Shown here: one piece after another, positions 8,816 through 12,541 of the stretch
Layout of the letters: every line of letters starts with the position of its first letter
Numbering within the stretch: the first letter of the stretch is position 1
DNA from: Monoraphidium neglectum
Lineage: Eukaryota; Chlorophyta; Chlorophyceae; Sphaeropleales; Selenastraceae
Assembly: GCF_000611645.1 (NCBI RefSeq)
Contig: NW_014011965.1
Span: forward strand, 1-12,541
Direction of reading: 5' to 3'
Length of the DNA stretch: 12,541 nt
Notes under the pieces: model-generated
Seen by the model: the letters and a program-made list of their open reading frames with translations, nothing else
What the model was told of the DNA's origin: nothing
Databases searched by the model: none
Program-made: the position numbers and the translations under genes

Positions 8816-8820
8816 TTACA
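8816..8820 (-). terminator. Candidate TGTAA polyadenylation signal for the coiled-coil gene
   Basis: TTACA on plus is TGTAA on minus. It is the first such motif downstream of the minus-strand stop at 9846 and implies a 3' UTR of about 1 kb. Long 3' UTRs are common in green algae, but a weaker, closer signal may be used instead. Confidence 0.4.
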
Positions 8821-9845
8821 GTATAATGAATGAAACTCCTCCGCCAGCAGCGAAGTGCCACTGCCTGTGCGGCAGCTGCTTGCCTGAGAGGCAATGCGGC
8901 AATGGCTGGGCCTGGTTTGACCTCTGTACAGCGCGTGCCGGCAAGGCTGCCACGCAAATCCCGATTATTATTATGCACCAGAGTCAGCCCCCATGCGCCG
9001 CTGTGGCAGTGTCAGCCAGGCTGATGTGGCATAATCGTTCGCACTCGATGACACAGGCGGGGCGTCAGGGGTGCCATCTCGAGTTCAGCAGCAGGCCAGA
9101 ATGTCACTAGAACAAGATGGTGTCGCAAGGCGGCCAGAGGATGGACCTCGGTTATGAAAGGGCGCATTCACTGCATGAGTGTGCGTGAGTCAGTTCTGCG
9201 TGGGTTTGATTGCGCGCGGATCATGCATGGCGCCTGCATTATGGTGTCGGCGCACCGCGCGGACCGGCGATGGTCAGAGGTCAAGTCGGCGGCGCGGCGG
9301 CCACAGCTCTTGGTTTTAGGTCAGGTCAGCGGCATTCGCCTCAGCCTTGGCTGCGACGAGAAGCCTTGCAAACGGTGGTTCCAAAAGAGCGGGCCCCAAG
9401 TTTGCTCGAGTCCGGGGCAATGGCAGCTTGCAGCCCGCAAATGCGCGCGCACGGGGGCCGTCAAATTCAAATACCGCACGCATGAGCGTTTGGTCTGGGA
9501 TCAGCCATGAGCACTGTTTGGATGCATACCGTAGGCGCACAACAAACGTGCGTTGGGGCTTGCAGGGTTCCAGCCGCTGCGTTGGTCCGTGGCTCTAGGT
9601 GCGCCCGGAAGCAGGCAGGGCAGTGCTAAACCCTGGGCAGGTCTTGGCCTGCATCCCGGTCCTGCTAAAGCCCAGATCCCCCGCGCGCTTCAACAAGACG
9701 CGTGAATATCTCTTGTGTTGATATTGATGAAAATCCCGCCATGGCCTCTTTCCGGCTCACACGCCGTTTGTGCCGGCAGAAAGCTGGTGATAATTGCTTG
9801 TTATGCGGACACGTCCGTCGGGTGTGGCGGGTGTGCACGCCGCGG
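8821..9845 (-). other. Probable long 3' UTR of the coiled-coil gene; no gene seen
   Basis: This kilobase lies between the stop at 9846 and the first TGTAA. Its open frames (for example plus 9154-9510) change composition along their length and show no domains. Base composition is more mixed than in the coding exons on either side, which fits untranslated sequence. Confidence 0.45.
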
Positions 9846-11172
9846 TCACAGCGCGCCGCCGGCGCCCTTGGCCTGCGCGCGCGCCGCCTGCAGCTCGCGC
9901 CACTGCTGCTGTAGCGCCTGCAGGTCCCGCTCCAGCGACGCCTGCTGCGCGCTCTGCTCGCGCGCGGCCGCCGCGGCCGCGGCCGCCGCCGCGGCCGCCG
10001 CTCGCTGGCGCGCCTCGAACGCCGCGTAGCTGCTGCCCCCGAAGCTGCCTGGCTCCTCCCACACCCCCGGGCCGCCGGCGGGGACCCCTCTGCCGCCCGC
10101 GCCCGGTTGGCCGGATGCCGTCGCTGACGTGGCGGCGGCCTCGGCCCCGCCCTCGGAATCGCACGTGGCGGCTGGGTCGGACGGGGCCGCGGAGGCGGCG
10201 GCCGCCGCCGCGGCGCGGGCCGCCAGGATTTCCGCCAGCCGCTCCTTCACCATGGCCGCGGCGCACGTGTCGGACATCTGCTGCACCAGGTAGGCGGGGA
10301 TGGGCGTGGTCTTGGGGCTAAAGGTGCACTCGGCCATCTCCTGGGCCTGATTTTTGAGGGGGGGGATGGAAGGGTTTAGGGGGGATTGGGGCCTTGGGGT
10401 TTAGCTGCAGGGGGAGTGTCCAGGTCGAGAGCTGGGTGCGGGTGCGGGTGCAGGTGCGGGGGCGATCCAAGGTGTGGAAGGTTGGGACGCAGGGGACCAG
10501 ACGACTTGATTGTGATTTGGGGCAAAAACAAGGAAGGCCCTGTGATAACACACGAGCTGCGGAGCGGGCCAGCCTGGGTCAGGCTATGCGGCGTTGTTGC
10601 CACACCAGAGTGCGCCATACCTGGCGCAGCCCGGCGCCGCAGCACCCAGGAACCTCGCCCCCCCCTGTCTCCCCGCCAGTGGGCGCGCGCACGCGGGCGC
10701 GCGCGCACTGCCGAAAAACCCGCGCACCTCCTTCTCCCGCGCCGCCCACGCGCGCCGCAGCTCCATGCGCCGCGCCTTCTCCGCGACCTGAGCCAGGTAC
10801 GCGTCCGGCGCCGCCCGAACCTCCGCCAACTTCGGCTTCACCTCCGCATACGCGCCGTGTGCGGTCTCCGCCGACAGCTGCGGTTTGAACGTGGCCCCGC
10901 GAAGCTCCCGGGAAGCCGCCGCCGCGCGCGCCTCCGCCAGCCGGTGCTCGCGCCGCGCCTTCTCGGCAGCTGAGAGGTCCTCCAGAAATCGCGGCTTGGC
11001 CTTGTGGCCGCGGCGCGTGATGGCGGGGTGGAAGGGGAACGCGGCGTCTGCGCTGGCCGGCCGCAGCTGCTGCTCCATTCGCTGCAGGTAGGGCGACCCC
11101 TGTGCGGCACCCTCCTCCCGGCCGGCGGCGGGCGCCTGCGCCTGGCCAAAGCTGCCGATGCCGTCGCGGCGG

Positions 11173-11214
<42 letters not shown>

Positions 11215-11724
11215 AGCTGCTCCGTTTGTTGGAGTTGGCGGGGACTGCTGCTGCCGGCGACACCGCGCGCCATGAACTCCTCTTCGTCCGCGCGCCGCCT
11301 CTCACGCAGGATGCGCTGGGACCCGGGGCAGATCTGCAGTTTTTGGTGGGGCATCGGAGGTTGGTTGGGGATGTGGAGGGTTTGAGCGAGAGCCGGAGGC
11401 ATTGACAGAGCCGGCATGGCCGGGAGGCCGCAGCACCGCCTGACCGGCGGCGACGGGCCCTGCGCACAGCTGCGCCCGCCTCTGTCGCAGCCCGAGGGCT
11501 CCTGCGCCCGGCTGCCCCCGCCCTCGCCCTCCCTGCACCCCGAGCGCCTCACCCTCGGCCCCAGCGCCCACTGCCCCTCCTGGCGCCGCCGCTCCCCTTC
11601 CACTCGGTCGGCCCTGCCCTCCAGGAACGCTTGCTGCCGCTCGATGAACGAGCCCCACCCCGCCTCGCCCCGCGGGTGGGCGCCCTCGCGCCCCTCGGGC
11701 TGCCCCGGAGACGCGGCATCCGGC

Positions 11725-11757
<33 letters not shown>

Positions 11758-12541
11758 AGGCGGCCCAGCTCAATTTGCATCTCATGTTCCAGGGCAGACA
11801 GGGCGCGAGCGTCTGGCGTCGCGGCGCGGCGCCGCGGGGCCGGGCCGGCGGAGCGGGAGCGGCGCGGGGCGCTGGCGGGGCGCGGGCCGGAGGGGCCCGC
11901 GCGGGGGCGGGCTGGTCCACAGGGGCAGGGAGCGGGCACAGCGGGGGGCGGCCAGGAAAGGCGATGCGTCAGCGCTTCACTCGGAGATTGGCAGGAGGGT
12001 GGCGTCGCAGCGCATGATACGCGCGGCGTCCGAAAAGCAGTGTGCAGCGACGGGCCCGTGCAGCAGAGCGTGGCCTTGGGTGCGCGCCCGACGCACCTGC
12101 CCCTGGCGACGCCGCGCGCCCGGCCGCCGCCGCCGGGCCGGGCTCCCGCCTCGGCATGTACACGCGCGGCGCGACGCCCTCCGCCGACCGCGGCGCCACC
12201 CACTCGCGCGCCTCGCGCTCGGCGCGCAGCACGCGCTCCCGCATGTCCTCCTGCCTCATCTCGTACACCGCCGCCTGATCATACAGCCGGCGCCCCGCCG
12301 ACGCGGACCGCCCCCGCGGCGCGCGCTCGTGCTCTTGATCGGCGGGCGCGGCGGCGCTGCGGCCGGCGCGGTCGCCGCACATCAGGGCGCGCATGAGGTC
12401 CTGCGCGCCGCCGCCGCCGCGCTCCATCGCGCGCGCCGCCGCCAGCGCCGCCTCAGTAAGCTCGTCCTCCTCGTCGTCACCGGCCGCGGCCGCGGCGGCG
12501 CCGCGCGGCGGCGCGGGCGCGGACTGGGGGCGGGCGCGGCC
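9846..12541 (-). CDS. Large coiled-coil protein with polyQ, polyA and repeated F-x-P motifs (5' end outside window)
   Basis: Four exons join in phase: 12541 (or 12523, after CCCCCAG)-12097, 11911-11553, 11333-10728, 10346-9846 (TGA), giving about 636 residues in the window. I do not recognise the family. Segments in order: an acidic/Ala stretch; RRLYDQAAVYEMRQEDMRER; an Arg/Pro/Ser-rich linker; LSALEHEMQIELGRL then polyQ; SFIERQQAFLEGRADRVEGE; CPGSQRILRERRRADEEEF; a second polyQ; FPFHPAITRRG; ATFKPQLSAET; YLAQVAEKARRMELRRAW; CTFSPKTTPIPAYL; a 13-residue Ala run; and a final coiled coil. The recurring T/P-F-x-P-x plus R-R-x-(W/L) helices resemble repeat units I associate with protist flagellar and basal-body proteins. 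A cytoskeletal or ciliary role is therefore an inference. The protein is co-oriented with CFAP53. Confidence 0.7.
9961..10007 (-). repeat. GC-only codon run encoding polyalanine
   Basis: A block of GCG/GCC codons in the last exon encodes 13 consecutive alanines (ARQR before, REQS after). It uses two alanine codons rather than one pure triplet, so it looks less slippage-prone than the CAG runs. It also contains repeated GCGGCCGC palindromes. Confidence 0.8.
10357..10407 (+). repeat. G-tract cluster with telomere-like TTTAGGG in an intron
   Basis: Runs of 9, 3, 6, 4 and 4 G lie close together on the plus strand, including GGGTTTAGGG and GGGGTTTAG. On the transcribed minus strand this is the pyrimidine tract before the acceptor of the last exon (10346). 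The spacing fits a G-quadruplex on the plus strand. Confidence 0.65.
10435..10462. repeat. GGGTGC hexamer repeat in an intron
   Basis: About four tandem, slightly varied copies of GGGTGC lie in the intron 10347-10727 of the coiled-coil gene. The repeat is short and probably arose by slippage. Confidence 0.6.
11173..11213 (-). repeat. Pure CAG repeat encoding polyglutamine
   Basis: On the coding (minus) strand about 13 CAG triplets run without interruption, flanked by TEQL and HRRD. Such pure triplet runs are slippage-prone, and the length is likely to vary between strains. Confidence 0.95.
11726..11758 (-). repeat. Second pure CAG repeat encoding polyglutamine
   Basis: A run of 10 CAG triplets follows IELGRL and precedes PPDAASPG in exon 11911-11553. 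It is in the same frame and uses the same codon as the longer tract at 11173-11213. Confidence 0.95.

Noticed and set aside
10584..12203. Single 539-residue minus-strand open frame
   Set aside because: It is real coding only in part. It runs through the intron 11334-11552 in frame and through non-coding sequence upstream of 11911 and downstream of 10728. The spliced model gives better continuity (REKE joined to AQEMAECTF).
11416..12396. 326-residue plus-strand frame, and the polyleucine/polycysteine plus-strand frames around 11150-11400 and 11631-12017
   Set aside because: These are antisense shadows of GC-rich coding exons; the Leu and Cys runs are the reverse strand of the CAG repeats.

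Overview
The window looks like nuclear DNA of a green alga (Chlorophyta). It is GC-rich, its genes are broken by many short GT-AG introns with GTGCG/GTGGG-type donors and GCAG acceptors, pure CAG and GCC codon runs sit inside coding exons, and a TGTAA polyadenylation signal of the green-algal type lies 73 bases after one stop codon. I see no prokaryotic operons, tRNA, rRNA, CRISPR array or transposon. A well-preserved cilium-specific gene suggests a lineage that builds, or recently built, motile flagella. I cannot name the species.

Layout, left to right. (1) 1-240, plus strand: last intron and last exon of a TKL/Raf-like protein kinase ending in a possible CaaX prenylation box. (2) 241-1341: gap between convergent genes. 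(3) 1342-3667, minus strand: a complete seven-exon gene for a secreted glycoside hydrolase family 16 protein with a WSC-like N-terminal domain. I rebuilt it by joining exons in phase. Its catalytic E-I-D-W-E motif is split by an intron. (4) 3668-4180: upstream region of that gene. (5) 4259-7779, minus strand: an orthologue of the ciliary microtubule inner protein CFAP53 (CCDC11/FAP53). At least ten exons join in phase to about 515 residues; the extreme N-terminus is unresolved. (6) 7780-8815: non-coding or weakly supported sequence with a TATA-like element. (7) 8816-9845: probable long 3' UTR. (8) 9846-12541, minus strand: 3' part of a large coiled-coil gene with polyQ and polyA tracts and repeated F-x-P motifs. 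It is unrecognised but cytoskeletal in style, and its N-terminus lies beyond the window.

The genes do not form a pathway. The kinase would act in signalling, the GH16 protein at the cell wall or outside the cell, and CFAP53 inside doublet microtubules of the axoneme. The co-oriented coiled-coil neighbour may also be ciliary, but that is inference. All family calls come from reading the translated exons against remembered family motifs; no search was run.
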